Origin: JBCAXA01 sp038534295
Lineage (GTDB): Bacteria > Pseudomonadota > Gammaproteobacteria > Steroidobacterales > Woeseiaceae
Length of the DNA stretch: 64,000 nucleotides
Assembly (NCBI GenBank): GCA_038534295.1
Contig: JBCAXA010000001.1
Span: 1,860,001 to 1,924,000, forward strand
Direction: 5' to 3'
Each line of letters begins with the position of its first letter. The first letter of the stretch is position 1. Positions 9,908 to 19,231 of the stretch are shown here, in pieces. Position numbers and translations under genes: made by a program. The notes under the pieces were generated by a model that had not been told where the DNA came from, ran no database searches, and was given only the letters and a program-made list of their open reading frames with translations.

Positions 9908-11101
9908 ATGTTTACAAACAATCACGCGGCCTCCGTCATTACCGCGATTCTGCCGAACTCGACCAATCGGGCCGTGCTCGATGGCGTGCTTGAGCCGTCG
10001 GGCTACGCTGCGCTGACCTGGCATGCTCGGGGTACGCTGTTGAAAGACAATTGGCTGCAGCGCTTTTTGCCGCCGATCAGCCCGGCAAAGACGATGGTGC
10101 AGCTGCTGTTGCCGGACGAAGTCACCGAGCCGGTCATGAACCGTATCGTCGAAGCGGCCAACCTGCATAAACAGGCAACCGGCGCGGTGTTCAGCCAGCC
10201 TTGCGACGGCGTGTTCGTCGGTGACGAGTTCCCAGCGCTGCACGCGTTGAAAGAGGCACCGCCAAGTCGCCGCGAACATGAACTGAGCGCGGATCTGTCG
10301 CTGATTGTCTGCATTGTCGACAAAGCGCGCAGTGACCGCATCGCGCGCGCGGCGGTTGCTGCCGGCGCCCATGGACCGGTGATCTACCTATGCGAAGGTC
10401 GCGGGCTCCGCGATCGCCTCGGTTGGCTGCGCATTACCAAGCAGCATGAAAAGGACGTGCTACTCGTGCTGTGCGGCCTCGGCGATATCGACCAGGTCTT
10501 TCAAGCCATGGCGAGCGCCGGCGAGCTGCACCTGCCAGGGCGCGGCTTCATGTATCGGACCGATATCACCAAGGGCCTCTACAATCTGCCGAGCCTGGTA
10601 TCCAACCGGCACTATGCAGCGAATGTGCAGCAGATCATTCACGCTATCGACCACTTGACCGGGCACACGCACTGGCGCGACGGTGCGCTGCGCAATGTCG
10701 GCGCCGGAGCAAGTACGGTCGGTTTATCGATGGAAACGTCGGCATTTCCAATGCTGCGCGACCAACTCTGCGTGTCGACAGTCGTGCGGCGCGAGCAGCA
10801 GCCGGCGTTGATCGACTTACTGCTCGATCACGGCATTAAGGGCATCAACTTCACGTTCGCGCGGTTCGACAACGCGGCGGCGACGGCGCAACTCGGCGGC
10901 GCAAAAATTACCGACGATTACGCGGTAATGAATGCGGTGTGTGCGCGTGACGTTGGCATGCAGGTGGTCGCTGCAATCGAAAATCACACCGGCGATGCCG
11001 GTATTACCGATCTACTGGTCTACGTGAACCCGGTCCGTCAGGTGGCCACCTACGTCTACCGACCCGGCCAGGCCGACAACCGCGCGCCGCAGCCAGCCTA
11101 G
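9908..11101 (+). CDS. Triple PII-like signalling protein paired with DUF1538
   Basis: A 397-residue soluble protein made of three PII-like (GlnB-fold) modules, at about residues 8-105, 128-235 and 285-392. The second is clearest: SLIVCIVDKARSDRIARAAV, then a loop with GRG, then EKDVLLVLCGLGDIDQVFQAM. The third has CVSTVVRREQQPALIDLLLD and ITDLLVYVNPV. PII proteins normally form homotrimers that bind nucleotides and gate membrane transporters, so one chain could form a whole pseudo-trimer. Two bases separate it from the DUF1538 gene, its likely partner. Confidence 0.75.
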   Translation: MFTNNHAASVITAILPNSTNRAVLDGVLEPSGYAALTWHARGTLLKDNWLQRFLPPISPAKTMVQLLLPDEVTEPVMNRIVEAANLHKQATGAVFSQPCDGVFVGDEFPALHALKEAPPSRREHELSADLSLIVCIVDKARSDRIARAAVAAGAHGPVIYLCEGRGLRDRLGWLRITKQHEKDVLLVLCGLGDIDQVFQAMASAGELHLPGRGFMYRTDITKGLYNLPSLVSNRHYAANVQQIIHAIDHLTGHTHWRDGALRNVGAGASTVGLSMETSAFPMLRDQLCVSTVVRREQQPALIDLLLDHGIKGINFTFARFDNAAATAQLGGAKITDDYAVMNAVCARDVGMQVVAAIENHTGDAGITDLLVYVNPVRQVATYVYRPGQADNRAPQPA

Positions 11102-11122
11102 GCTCACGCGTAGCGCTGCCCG

Positions 11123-12427
11123 TCAATCCAGCGCCGGTCGATTTACGTCGACCGGCGTGCGCATGATGATCTCGCGGTGCGGGAACGGGATATCGATGTT
11201 GTTTTCCTTGAACGTATCCCACAGCGCCAGCAGCACTTTGCCGCGTATGTTCGTCAGGCCCTGCTGCGGGTCACGAATCCAGAACCGCAGTTTGAAGTCG
11301 AGCGATGAATCGCCGAACCCGGTAAGCCAGCACACCGGCGCTTTGCGTGTGGCATCAACGCGGTCGACGCTTTTGGCCGCTTCGATGGCCAATCGACTGA
11401 CCTCGTGCGGGTTGGAATCGTAAGATACGCCAAACGGCACATCGAGCCGGACAAACTCGTCGGAAAACGACCAGTTGATGACTTCGCGCGTAATGAAGTC
11501 TTCGTTGGGGATCAGAAACTCACGCCCATCGCGCGTGATGACCGACACGAAGCGCGCACGCAGCTCGCGAATCCAGCCAAAAGTCTCGCCTAGCGAAATC
11601 GTGTCGCCCGGCTTTATCGACTGGTCGAGCAATATAATGATGCCGGAGATGAAATTCGACACGACCTTTTGCAGGCCGAAGCCGATACCGACGCCAACGG
11701 CACCGGACAGCACCGTCAGCGCCGTTAGATCGAGGCCGATGATGTTCAGCGCGATCATGAAGGTCAGCACGATCAGCGCGATGCGCACCATCTTGCCGAC
11801 CAAAACGCGTAGTGACGGCGTGAGATCGGTCAGCCCCTGAATTTGCCGTTCCAGGAAGTTGCCGAGACTGATCGCCGCCCAAACAATAACGCCGATGACG
11901 GCCAGGCGCTGAATACCGTCGAGCAGCGTAAACCGCAGCTCGCCCACCATCACGTGCGGCGATTCGAGCAGGGCTACGACATCGTCGAGCACGCCGAATA
12001 CGACGGCAGCAACGTAGAGCCACGCCGCGATCGAGAACAGCCGCCCGACCAGCCGATTGCGGATCAAATGCGAGACGACGCTGATGATTAGCCACGCTGC
12101 GGCCAGCAGCGCTACACCCTGCAGTAGGAAATTGTTGGGCGGCCACCCGGCGACCGTAGTGGCCGCCGCTGCGAAGGTGAGAAACAGCGCGAACAGTAGC
12201 CATTCAAAACGTTCGAGAAACGCCATGATCAGGCGCTTCAAGCCGGTAAACACCTTGATGCCTTCAGCCCGTTGCTGCAGCTTCGGTTCGATACGCCGTG
12301 ACAGCAGCAGCGCCGGGATGAACAGGATGACGATCAGCGCCAGCTGAAACAGTATCGGCGGTGTCTGCAGCGCCTCAAGCGCAAGCTGCCCCCATTCCAG
12401 AAGGCGAGTTTTCCAGTCGTCAATCAA
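11123..12427 (-). CDS. MscS-family mechanosensitive ion channel
   Basis: A 434-residue inner-membrane protein. About five hydrophobic segments lie in the first 250 residues, and the MscS pore and beta domain follow: LTALTVLSGAVGVGIGFGLQ (pore-lining helix) and NFISGIIILLDQSIKPGDTI, then a cytosolic alpha/beta domain with FLIPNEDFITREVINWSF. MscS-like channels release solutes on hypo-osmotic shock; some small paralogues have other gating roles. It is convergent with the PII-like gene and starts 30 bases after the pirin stop on the same strand. Confidence 0.92.
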   Translation of the reverse strand: MIDDWKTRLLEWGQLALEALQTPPILFQLALIVILFIPALLLSRRIEPKLQQRAEGIKVFTGLKRLIMAFLERFEWLLFALFLTFAAAATTVAGWPPNNFLLQGVALLAAAWLIISVVSHLIRNRLVGRLFSIAAWLYVAAVVFGVLDDVVALLESPHVMVGELRFTLLDGIQRLAVIGVIVWAAISLGNFLERQIQGLTDLTPSLRVLVGKMVRIALIVLTFMIALNIIGLDLTALTVLSGAVGVGIGFGLQKVVSNFISGIIILLDQSIKPGDTISLGETFGWIRELRARFVSVITRDGREFLIPNEDFITREVINWSFSDEFVRLDVPFGVSYDSNPHEVSRLAIEAAKSVDRVDATRKAPVCWLTGFGDSSLDFKLRFWIRDPQQGLTNIRGKVLLALWDTFKENNIDIPFPHREIIMRTPVDVNRPALD

Positions 12428-12457
12428 CTATGTGCCCACCCGTCAGCCCCTGCCCCG

Positions 12458-13360
12458 CTACTCTGGCAGCGGAATCCACTCGGTTTCACCCGGGACGCTG
12501 TCGAAGCGCCCCTCACGCCAATCGTCTTTCGCCTGTTCGATACGTTCACGACTCGACGCGACGAAATTCCACCAAATGTGGCGTTTGCTCAGCGATTCGC
12601 CGCCGATGATCATGACGTGCGAGTCGGTAATTGCTTTTGCCACCATCGCGCTGTCGGGTGCAGCGACGATCAGCGTGCCACCGCCGAAATGGCAGGTGTC
12701 GATGTCGACGTTGCCGCTGACGACATACAGGCCGATCTCGGCGTAGTCGGTCGGTAGCTCGAGTTCGGCGCCGCCGTTCATGCGACATTCGGCATAGATC
12801 GTTCTGGCCGGTGTCGGCACCGGTGACTCGAGACCAAAGGCCTCGCCCATGATCAGCGTCGTCGTGATGCCGTCGGCGGTACGCTTCGGCAGGCTCTCGG
12901 CTGGAAAATGGGTGAAGTCGGGGGCCGACTCGGCGTCGGCTTCCGGTAGCGCCATCCACGACTGAATACCGTGCAGTTTCGACGTTTCATCAAGATCGGC
13001 GCCGGCACGTTCTGAATGCACGATGCCGCGACCGGCGTGCATCAGATTGACCGCACCCGGGTGTATCGGCTGCTCATAGCCGAGGCTGTCGCGGTGCATG
13101 ATTTCGCCTTCGAATAGAAATGTAATGGTCGCAAGGCCAATGTGCGGGTGCGGGCGTACCTGAATGCCCTCACCGGGCGGAAAGGTCGCGGGGCCCATAT
13201 GATCGAAGAATATGAACGGGCCGACCAAACGGCGTTGCGGTGCCGGCAGCACCCGGCGCACGGTAAATCCGCCGAGGTCTTTTTCTTTCGGCTCAATAAC
13301 GAGGTCGATGACTCCGCTGCGGTTGTCGCACTCAGGGTCGGCTGCGTCGTGGTAGCTCAT
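12458..13360 (-). CDS. Pirin family protein (bicupin)
   Basis: A 300-residue cytosolic bicupin with the pirin core: RRVLPAPQRRLVGPFIFFDH, RPHPHIGLATITFLFEGE, MHRDSLG and VNLMHAGRGIVHSER. The metal-binding His-His-Glu-His set is visible in the N-terminal cupin (HPHIG, then GE, then HSE). Bacterial pirins are metal-binding proteins, several with quercetinase-like activity; the substrate here is unknown. It shares a strand with the flanking NhaC and MscS genes but has a 69-base gap on the NhaC side. Confidence 0.92.
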   Translation of the reverse strand: MSYHDAADPECDNRSGVIDLVIEPKEKDLGGFTVRRVLPAPQRRLVGPFIFFDHMGPATFPPGEGIQVRPHPHIGLATITFLFEGEIMHRDSLGYEQPIHPGAVNLMHAGRGIVHSERAGADLDETSKLHGIQSWMALPEADAESAPDFTHFPAESLPKRTADGITTTLIMGEAFGLESPVPTPARTIYAECRMNGGAELELPTDYAEIGLYVVSGNVDIDTCHFGGGTLIVAAPDSAMVAKAITDSHVMIIGGESLSKRHIWWNFVASSRERIEQAKDDWREGRFDSVPGETEWIPLPE

Positions 13361-13429
13361 GAATGTTTCGGGTGTGTAGTAAGGCCAGCGCCGAGTATCG
13401 GCCAGCCGTCGCGCCAGCGCAAAATGGCG

Positions 13430-15169
13430 TCAGACAAAGACGAGTGCGACGCCTGTCCACAGCAGAGCCGCCAGGCTTGCGGCGATCCCGGCCGGCACAA
13501 TCTGCGTCATGACGTGGTCCATCAGGTCGCAACCGGTGGTCATCGACGACAGGATCGTCGTGTCAGAAATGGGTGAACACTGATCGCCGAAAACACTGCC
13601 GTTTAGCACCGTTGCAAAGCAGATCGACATGAACAGCATCGGGTTGTCGAGCCCATTCACGCTGGCGACGGTCCAGGCCAACGGCATCGCGAGCGGAAAC
13701 GCGATCGCGTACGTGCCCCAGCTGGTGCCGGTGGAAAACGCAATGATCATCGTTATCGCCAGCAACGCCACCGGCAGCAGCCAGTGCGGGATGCGCTCGC
13801 CGAGCAAATCGACGAGATAAAGTCCGGCGCCAATTTCCTGCGTGATGCCGCCAATGGTAATCGCCAGCATCAGGACGACCGACGCCAGCACGACGCCTTT
13901 GAGTCCGTCACCGAGCCCTTCGATCAGCTCGCTGAGCCGCATGCCTTTGCCGAGGGCCATCGCGGCCGCGACCACCAGGGCCGTGCCAAACGCCCAATTG
14001 ACCTGTGGCGCGCCGGTCAGCGCGAACGTGACGACCGCAATTGCAATCAACAGCACCAGCGGCAGAAGAAACTCGACCACCGACGGCGTGTAGCCAAGCG
14101 GTACACGGCTGGTCTGCAACTCCTTGGCGGCCATCGGCATTGCGTCCGGCGCATCGAGTTCGCCGGTCGTGCGGGCCCGTTGGATGGCGCGCTTTAGGCC
14201 GGGACCTGCGAAGTGGTGGACGCCGATGCTCAACAGCAGCGTACCGAGTACGGCAAAGACGGCGTAGAAGCTAAACGGCACGCTCGAGAAAAAGAACGCA
14301 ATGCGGTCCGATTCGGTGGCGAGGAATGTAACGCCTGGCACGAATATCAGCGCCTGCACGTAAGCGGGCCACGCGTTGAACGCGATCAATGAGGCAATCG
14401 GCGAGGCCGTTGAATCGACGATATAGGCGAGTTCCTCGTGACTGATGCGCTCCTTGTCGGCGACCGGTCGAACGATCGTGCCAACCAAAACGACGCTAAT
14501 CGTGCCGCCCTGAAAAAACAGCACGCCCATCAACCAACTGACAAACCGCGCCGAATTCGGCCCGCGCACGAACCGCGCCGTCATGAACTCGGCAAAGGCT
14601 TGCGCGGCGCCAGTCCGTGACCAGACCCCCAGCAACCCGCCGACCAGCCACAGGTACAGCAGCAAAATCCCGGCAGCGCCGCTGGTGGCAAGGCTCGGGA
14701 TGAGCACGCTGTCGGTGATATCGAACCGACCGAGCATAAAGGCGCCGGTAACCACACCGGCGAGCAGTGCCGTCAGCGCCTCGCGGGTAATCAAACACAA
14801 CAGAATCGCGACGATCGCCGGCAGCAGCGACCATACGCCGTAGTGATAGCTAGCCTCGAGTTCGGCGTATTGACGCCCACCGTCCGGTCCGCTCTCGACC
14901 ACCCACTCCGATGCTAGGGCCGGGCGTTCGGCGCCGAGCGTGTCGAGCGCTGCTTGCCGCAACCGTGAGCGTTCATACGGTACTGTCTCCGGCAGCGCTC
15001 TTTCCTCGCCGCGAAACCGATAAACCAGCTCGCCGCCGTCGTTTTCGTATACCTGGTAGACCGTTTTCTGTTCGGTCCAGACCGGATCGACGCTAGCGGC
15101 GATATACAGGCTAGCCGCGATTGCCGCGACTAGCGTTAGAAATGCCGGGTGGGTGAGGCGCTGCAGCAA
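13430..15169 (-). CDS. NhaC-family Na+/H+ antiporter
   Basis: A 579-residue polytopic membrane protein, likely exchanging Na+ for H+ or moving a related solute. It has a first membrane segment, then about 90 periplasmic residues (residues 30-120), then the NhaC-type core, with GVVTGAFMLGRFD, FFQGGTISVVLVGTIVRPV, the DSTASPIASLIAFNAWPAY motif, STGTSWGTYAIAFPLAMPLAW and GDQCSPISDTTILSSMTTGC. The last two motifs are strong NhaC signatures. It starts 14 bases after the metalloprotease stop, so the two may be co-transcribed. The long periplasmic insert is not part of the textbook short NhaC. Confidence 0.9.
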   Translation of the reverse strand: MLQRLTHPAFLTLVAAIAASLYIAASVDPVWTEQKTVYQVYENDGGELVYRFRGEERALPETVPYERSRLRQAALDTLGAERPALASEWVVESGPDGGRQYAELEASYHYGVWSLLPAIVAILLCLITREALTALLAGVVTGAFMLGRFDITDSVLIPSLATSGAAGILLLYLWLVGGLLGVWSRTGAAQAFAEFMTARFVRGPNSARFVSWLMGVLFFQGGTISVVLVGTIVRPVADKERISHEELAYIVDSTASPIASLIAFNAWPAYVQALIFVPGVTFLATESDRIAFFFSSVPFSFYAVFAVLGTLLLSIGVHHFAGPGLKRAIQRARTTGELDAPDAMPMAAKELQTSRVPLGYTPSVVEFLLPLVLLIAIAVVTFALTGAPQVNWAFGTALVVAAAMALGKGMRLSELIEGLGDGLKGVVLASVVLMLAITIGGITQEIGAGLYLVDLLGERIPHWLLPVALLAITMIIAFSTGTSWGTYAIAFPLAMPLAWTVASVNGLDNPMLFMSICFATVLNGSVFGDQCSPISDTTILSSMTTGCDLMDHVMTQIVPAGIAASLAALLWTGVALVFV

Positions 15170-15183
15170 AACGACGGTGAGTC

Positions 15184-17637
15184 TTACTGGCCGAGCAGTT
15201 CGGCGCTGTCGCAGTGCCAGCAGCCATCGTGACTCGCGCTGCCGATCGGGCTGCCCGGCGGAATCTCCGCTGCCTGCACCGTTGGTGTTACGGCCTCGAG
15301 GTCTCGCGCCAGCTCGCGGTCGATGCGCCGCGCGAACACGTTGGGCGCGCGATTGGACCTGCCGAGGCGTCGCCGACGTTGTGCGAGTTCAGTCAAAACC
15401 GCAGCGCGCACGCCCGGTAGCGCCGAGCCGTCGTGCAGGACTTCGAATAACTTGCTGAGATACTCATCACGGACCGCGTTGCCGGTGACGGCATCGGCGT
15501 ACGCAGCAAACGCGGTGTCGCCGGTCGCACCGAGTAGCTCGCTCACCGGAAGCGGATCCGAGTCCGCGCTTTGGCTTGCGGCGACGTGCAGGCGATTCAG
15601 CCGCGGTGTCGCCAGCAGCGCGTTGAATGAAATCCGCGCGGCCGCCGCGGCGGCGTAGCCCTTGTCAAAGAGCGGTCCCAGCCGGCTCGCGACGCGTTCG
15701 CGTCCCATGATCGGCTCGCTGGCATCCAGCGGCGGCGTGAGCTGCGCGGCGATTCGCGGTGGAACGGCCAGCGCGTCGTTGCCGATCGTTGCGAGCAAAC
15801 TGGCAAGCGCCCGCCGTTGTTCGGCAAACGGTACCGACGTGACATTCGCGGTGTTGCTGCCTTTCACGCCGTAGTCGAAATAGGCCCCACCGATGAATTT
15901 GGCCGCCGCGTCAACCTGATAGCGGTGGTACAGGTACAGCGGCGCGAACGCGGTCGCAAGATCGGCGAGCTCACGGCCATTGGCGAGCGTCTTGGCATTG
16001 AACTCAGCTAGGGCCGCCGCCCTGACGGCCAACGTTCGATCGAGTTCATCGATCGCGTTTTCGCCGTTATCCCAGACGCTGCCAAACGGGTGGGCGCTAG
16101 CCACCGACCGAGCATGCTGATCGGCGACATAACGAAGCCCGTCGGCGGCGGCTTGATCAATGAGTGCGGCGAGCGCTGTCGCTTCGTCGACGCCGGCGTC
16201 GAACTGGCTGTACAACCACGCCACCGTAAACTTGTCCCAGTTGCCGATACCGACGGCGTAGGCGTTACTGAGGTCCGGTTTGCCGACGTTGTTCAACGTG
16301 ATTAGCGGCGCCGGGTAGTCCATGACCGACGCCCGGTCATTCGAGCTCGCGGCCATGTTGTGGTAGAAGCCGAGCGCGTGACCGACCTCGTGGGCCGACA
16401 GTTGCCGAATGCGCGCTAGTGCAACCTGTGTGGGATCGTTCGGCGAACCGGTGCCGTTCTCGGCGGCGCCGACCATCGCCTCGAAAATCATGCGGTCCTG
16501 GCGCACCCGTTGGCTGCCGAGAATGACGTGGCCTTTCAGCATTTCACCGGTGCGTGGATCTGCAACGCCGCCGCCATAGGACCACCCGCGGGTCTGGCGG
16601 TGCACCCACTGAATGACGTTGTATCGAACATCGGCCGGATGCGCGCCTTGTGGCAGCAACTCGACGCGGTAAGCATCCAAAAAGCCGGCCGCTTCGAACG
16701 CTTCGGCCCACCAGCTCGCGCCTTCGACGAGCGCCGAGCGAATTGGCTCCGGCGCGCCCGGATCGACGTAAAACACGATGGGTTTTTTGACGGGACTCGG
16801 TGCGCTGCCCGGATTGACCTTCTCGAGCCGGTAGCGACGCGCGACGCGGACGGCTAATGGTTCGGTCAGCGGTTGCGCCATGTCGTACCACAGCACGTCA
16901 ATCGCCGCGCTGCGCGGGTCGAACGCACGCGGCGTGTAGCCATCGTCGGGCAGGCGTATCAACGAGTGATGCATGCGCAACGTCAGTGCTTCGGGCTCCG
17001 GCGTTGTCGCCTGAATCTCGTCGCCAGGTTTGCCGGACGCAAACGTCAACAGCGCTTCGAGTTCGACGTTGTCCGGGAATGCGAGCGCATTGCGTGTCGG
17101 GAAACTGCGGTTTGCGTCGAGAGCAAAATTACCCTCGCCACGGTTGGCAAGGTGTGTGGAGAGATAGAACGCATCGCGGGTAACAAAGGAACTGACGTCG
17201 ATGGTCGGTCGACTGTCAGCATCGGTGTGCACGACAGCGCCACTCCAGATGATCGATCGAGCGAACGACTCTGCGACCGCGCGACGCTCAGCCGGATCAT
17301 CGCTCACGGCCCGATAGTCGACGTTCTCGATTTCCGCAATAACCACGTCGCCGATCTGCCGGAAGGCCAGCAGGCGACCGGCGTCGCCTAGGCCGCGATC
17401 AAGGCCGAGCGGATTTGATCCGACGCCACTGGTGATCCGAATGGCGTAGATGTAGCGGCCAATGAGGCCAGTGTCGTCCGGAGTCGGCAGCGTCAGCAGT
17501 ACCTTGCCGCCGGTCGGAGCGGCGTGCACCGTGACGAGCCCCTCGCGGCGATCGAGGCCGGCGAATGGGTCAGTCTCGTCGGCGTGTGCGGCGCCAAATA
17601 CGAGTACGGCCGCCAAAGCGGTAAGTCGAAACGTCAC
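15184..17637 (-). CDS. Secreted zinc-dependent metalloprotease (DUF5117/DUF5118 type)
   Basis: An 817-residue exported protein with a signal peptide at residues 1-19 (cut near AAHA-DE). The catalytic metzincin motif HEVGHALGFYHNMAASS lies near residue 415 and is followed by a VMDYP Met-turn. This layout fits the large DUF5117-zinc protease-DUF5118 family common in Bacteroidetes and some gammaproteobacteria. The start is GTG with a GGGGAG Shine-Dalgarno 7 bases away. That Shine-Dalgarno lies in the 3' arm of a strong hairpin (17646-17680), so translation may be controlled. It is downstream of the secretin gene, with a 73-base gap. A pilus-related role is not shown. Confidence 0.88.
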   Translation of the reverse strand: MTFRLTALAAVLVFGAAHADETDPFAGLDRREGLVTVHAAPTGGKVLLTLPTPDDTGLIGRYIYAIRITSGVGSNPLGLDRGLGDAGRLLAFRQIGDVVIAEIENVDYRAVSDDPAERRAVAESFARSIIWSGAVVHTDADSRPTIDVSSFVTRDAFYLSTHLANRGEGNFALDANRSFPTRNALAFPDNVELEALLTFASGKPGDEIQATTPEPEALTLRMHHSLIRLPDDGYTPRAFDPRSAAIDVLWYDMAQPLTEPLAVRVARRYRLEKVNPGSAPSPVKKPIVFYVDPGAPEPIRSALVEGASWWAEAFEAAGFLDAYRVELLPQGAHPADVRYNVIQWVHRQTRGWSYGGGVADPRTGEMLKGHVILGSQRVRQDRMIFEAMVGAAENGTGSPNDPTQVALARIRQLSAHEVGHALGFYHNMAASSNDRASVMDYPAPLITLNNVGKPDLSNAYAVGIGNWDKFTVAWLYSQFDAGVDEATALAALIDQAAADGLRYVADQHARSVASAHPFGSVWDNGENAIDELDRTLAVRAAALAEFNAKTLANGRELADLATAFAPLYLYHRYQVDAAAKFIGGAYFDYGVKGSNTANVTSVPFAEQRRALASLLATIGNDALAVPPRIAAQLTPPLDASEPIMGRERVASRLGPLFDKGYAAAAAARISFNALLATPRLNRLHVAASQSADSDPLPVSELLGATGDTAFAAYADAVTGNAVRDEYLSKLFEVLHDGSALPGVRAAVLTELAQRRRRLGRSNRAPNVFARRIDRELARDLEAVTPTVQAAEIPPGSPIGSASHDGCWHCDSAELLGQ

Positions 17638-17645
17638 GAAGCTGC

Positions 17646-17680
17646 TCCCCGAGCCCGGTCGTTGCCGGCATGCTCGGGGA
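17646..17680 (-). promoter_or_regulatory. Hairpin that would sequester the protease ribosome binding site
   Basis: On the minus strand TCCCCGAGC (17680-17672) pairs perfectly with GCTCGGGGA (17654-17646), with an inner CCGG/CCGG stem in the loop. The 3' arm contains most of the GGGGAG Shine-Dalgarno of the GTG start at 17637. No T-run follows, so a simple terminator is unlikely. Confidence 0.55.
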
Positions 17681-17710
17681 TGGTCCCGCGTTTTGCAAGC
17701 GCAGCCCGCG

Positions 17711-19231
17711 CTAGTTCGAATCGACGATACGCGGTGTGACCAGCATGATCAGTTCTTTGCGCTGATCGGTTTTGTAGCTGGCGCTGAATAACTTGCCGAT
17801 TCCCGGGACGTGACCTAGACCGGGAACACGTCGCGTCGTCTCAGTTTCCGTCGTTTGAATCAGTCCGCCGATGACAATCGTGTCGCCGTCGCGGGCTCGG
17901 ACGAGCGATGAGGCCTGACTGATGTCGAGGTTTGGCGCCGTCGACTGCACATTGCCGTTGTCGTCGAGGACCTCGCTAACGCTCGAGACGCGCGTGACGA
18001 CCGGCGAAATGTCGAGCGTGATCCAACCCGAGCCGGAAATCTGCGGCGTCATCGACAGCACGATGCCTTCGGTGACGACCTGCGGAACGTCCGTCGAAAA
18101 GGTTTGGGTACCGGCCGTGGTAGCGTCCGCCACCTGCTCCTTGCGGAAAAACGTCCGGTCCGTGCCGACTTTGATCAACGCTGACTGATTGTTCAGCGTA
18201 CGAATGTGCGGTTGCGAAATAACGGCGACCTCGCCTTGCTCCTGCAGCGCCTGGATAACCGCCGTGACTTCGTTGAGGCCGTTGTCGATGTTCGAATAAG
18301 AAAGGTCCAGCGCGGGCGGCAGCGCCGTTGCGCCACCGGCCGGGCTGAGAATGATGGTTGATAAGTTGCCGTCGACGAACTCGCCGTCGCCCGTAGTCAC
18401 AAAACGCGACCAGTCGACACCCAGACTGTCGTCCTGGGTCAGTGTGACCTCGACGATCTTCACTTCAATGTCGACCTGGCGATAGATCGCGTTGTTGATT
18501 TGCTCGATGTACGCTGCGATTTCCTCAACGCGCTGATGCTGGTCTGTGACCTGAATGCTGCCGGCGAGTCGATTGACGACCAAGCGACCTTCTTCAGAGG
18601 TCAACGCGTCTAGCTGGTCTTCCAGTTCCTCCCAAAAATCGACCTTGTCCGATTGCTGGATGTTGATCTGGCCGGCGGTGTTATCGCCGCCACCACCGCC
18701 ACCGCCGCCCGCAGCGCCACCCAGCGTTGCATCGGAACTCGAGCTGACCTGCGCTTGAGAACTGCCCGAGCCGCTGCGGATCAGGCGGATGTAGTCGATC
18801 TCAAATGAACGTGTTTCCCAGGACTTGATGTAGACGATGTTGCCGCGACGCTCCCAGTAATAACCCTGTGCGCCGAGCAGCGACTCCATAACTTCGTCGA
18901 AAGGCAGGTCGGCGAGATCGACACTGACCGTGCCGGTGACGTCTTGGTCGACGACGATATTCAGCCGGTAGGCCTCACCGAACAGTCGACAGGCCTGGCG
19001 AATCGGGAGGTCGCGTGCGACGAAGCTGTAAAGGGGCTCCGGTTCCGCGTCGAGAATTTCCTCGGGTGGTGGCTCGACTTCGACCACGCGCGGCGGTGGC
19101 TCGCTGGCCCATACCTCGTCGCGTATTTTTTGCTCCTCGGTATAGTCGGGCACGCTTGGCGGCAGACCGGCACAACCGGACAGCGCTGCTGCGAGCACAA
19201 GCCAAAGGCTTCGCTCGGGATTTGCGTTCAT
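17711..19231 (-). CDS. mshL: MshL-like secretin (outer-membrane pilus/secretion channel)
   Basis: Forms the outer-membrane pore of the pilus or secretion machine. The 506-residue lipoprotein has the lipobox LSGC near residue 20, a short N0/STN-type domain at about residues 65-130 (PIRQACRLFGEAYRLNIVVD to YWERRGNIVYI), a glycine-rich linker near residue 180, and then the secretin domain with VDIEVKIVEVTL, VISQPHIRTLNNQSA and VRARDGDTIVIGGLIQ. Overall it is closest to MSHA-type MshL. It is the last of eight same-strand genes and overlaps the previous one by 4 bases. Confidence 0.93.
   Translation of the reverse strand: MNANPERSLWLVLAAALSGCAGLPPSVPDYTEEQKIRDEVWASEPPPRVVEVEPPPEEILDAEPEPLYSFVARDLPIRQACRLFGEAYRLNIVVDQDVTGTVSVDLADLPFDEVMESLLGAQGYYWERRGNIVYIKSWETRSFEIDYIRLIRSGSGSSQAQVSSSSDATLGGAAGGGGGGGGDNTAGQINIQQSDKVDFWEELEDQLDALTSEEGRLVVNRLAGSIQVTDQHQRVEEIAAYIEQINNAIYRQVDIEVKIVEVTLTQDDSLGVDWSRFVTTGDGEFVDGNLSTIILSPAGGATALPPALDLSYSNIDNGLNEVTAVIQALQEQGEVAVISQPHIRTLNNQSALIKVGTDRTFFRKEQVADATTAGTQTFSTDVPQVVTEGIVLSMTPQISGSGWITLDISPVVTRVSSVSEVLDDNGNVQSTAPNLDISQASSLVRARDGDTIVIGGLIQTTETETTRRVPGLGHVPGIGKLFSASYKTDQRKELIMLVTPRIVDSN

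Noticed and set aside
15184..17637. Protease as a ninth component of the pilus system
   Set aside because: It is on the same strand, but a 73-base gap with a hairpin separates it and no pilus system is known to need this family.
17646..17680. Rho-independent terminator after the secretin gene
   Set aside because: The stem is strong but no T-run follows on the minus strand, and it overlaps the protease ribosome binding site; a translational role fits better.
18670..18715. Simple GCC/CCACC repeat
   Set aside because: It encodes the glycine-rich linker of the secretin, a normal low-complexity linker.
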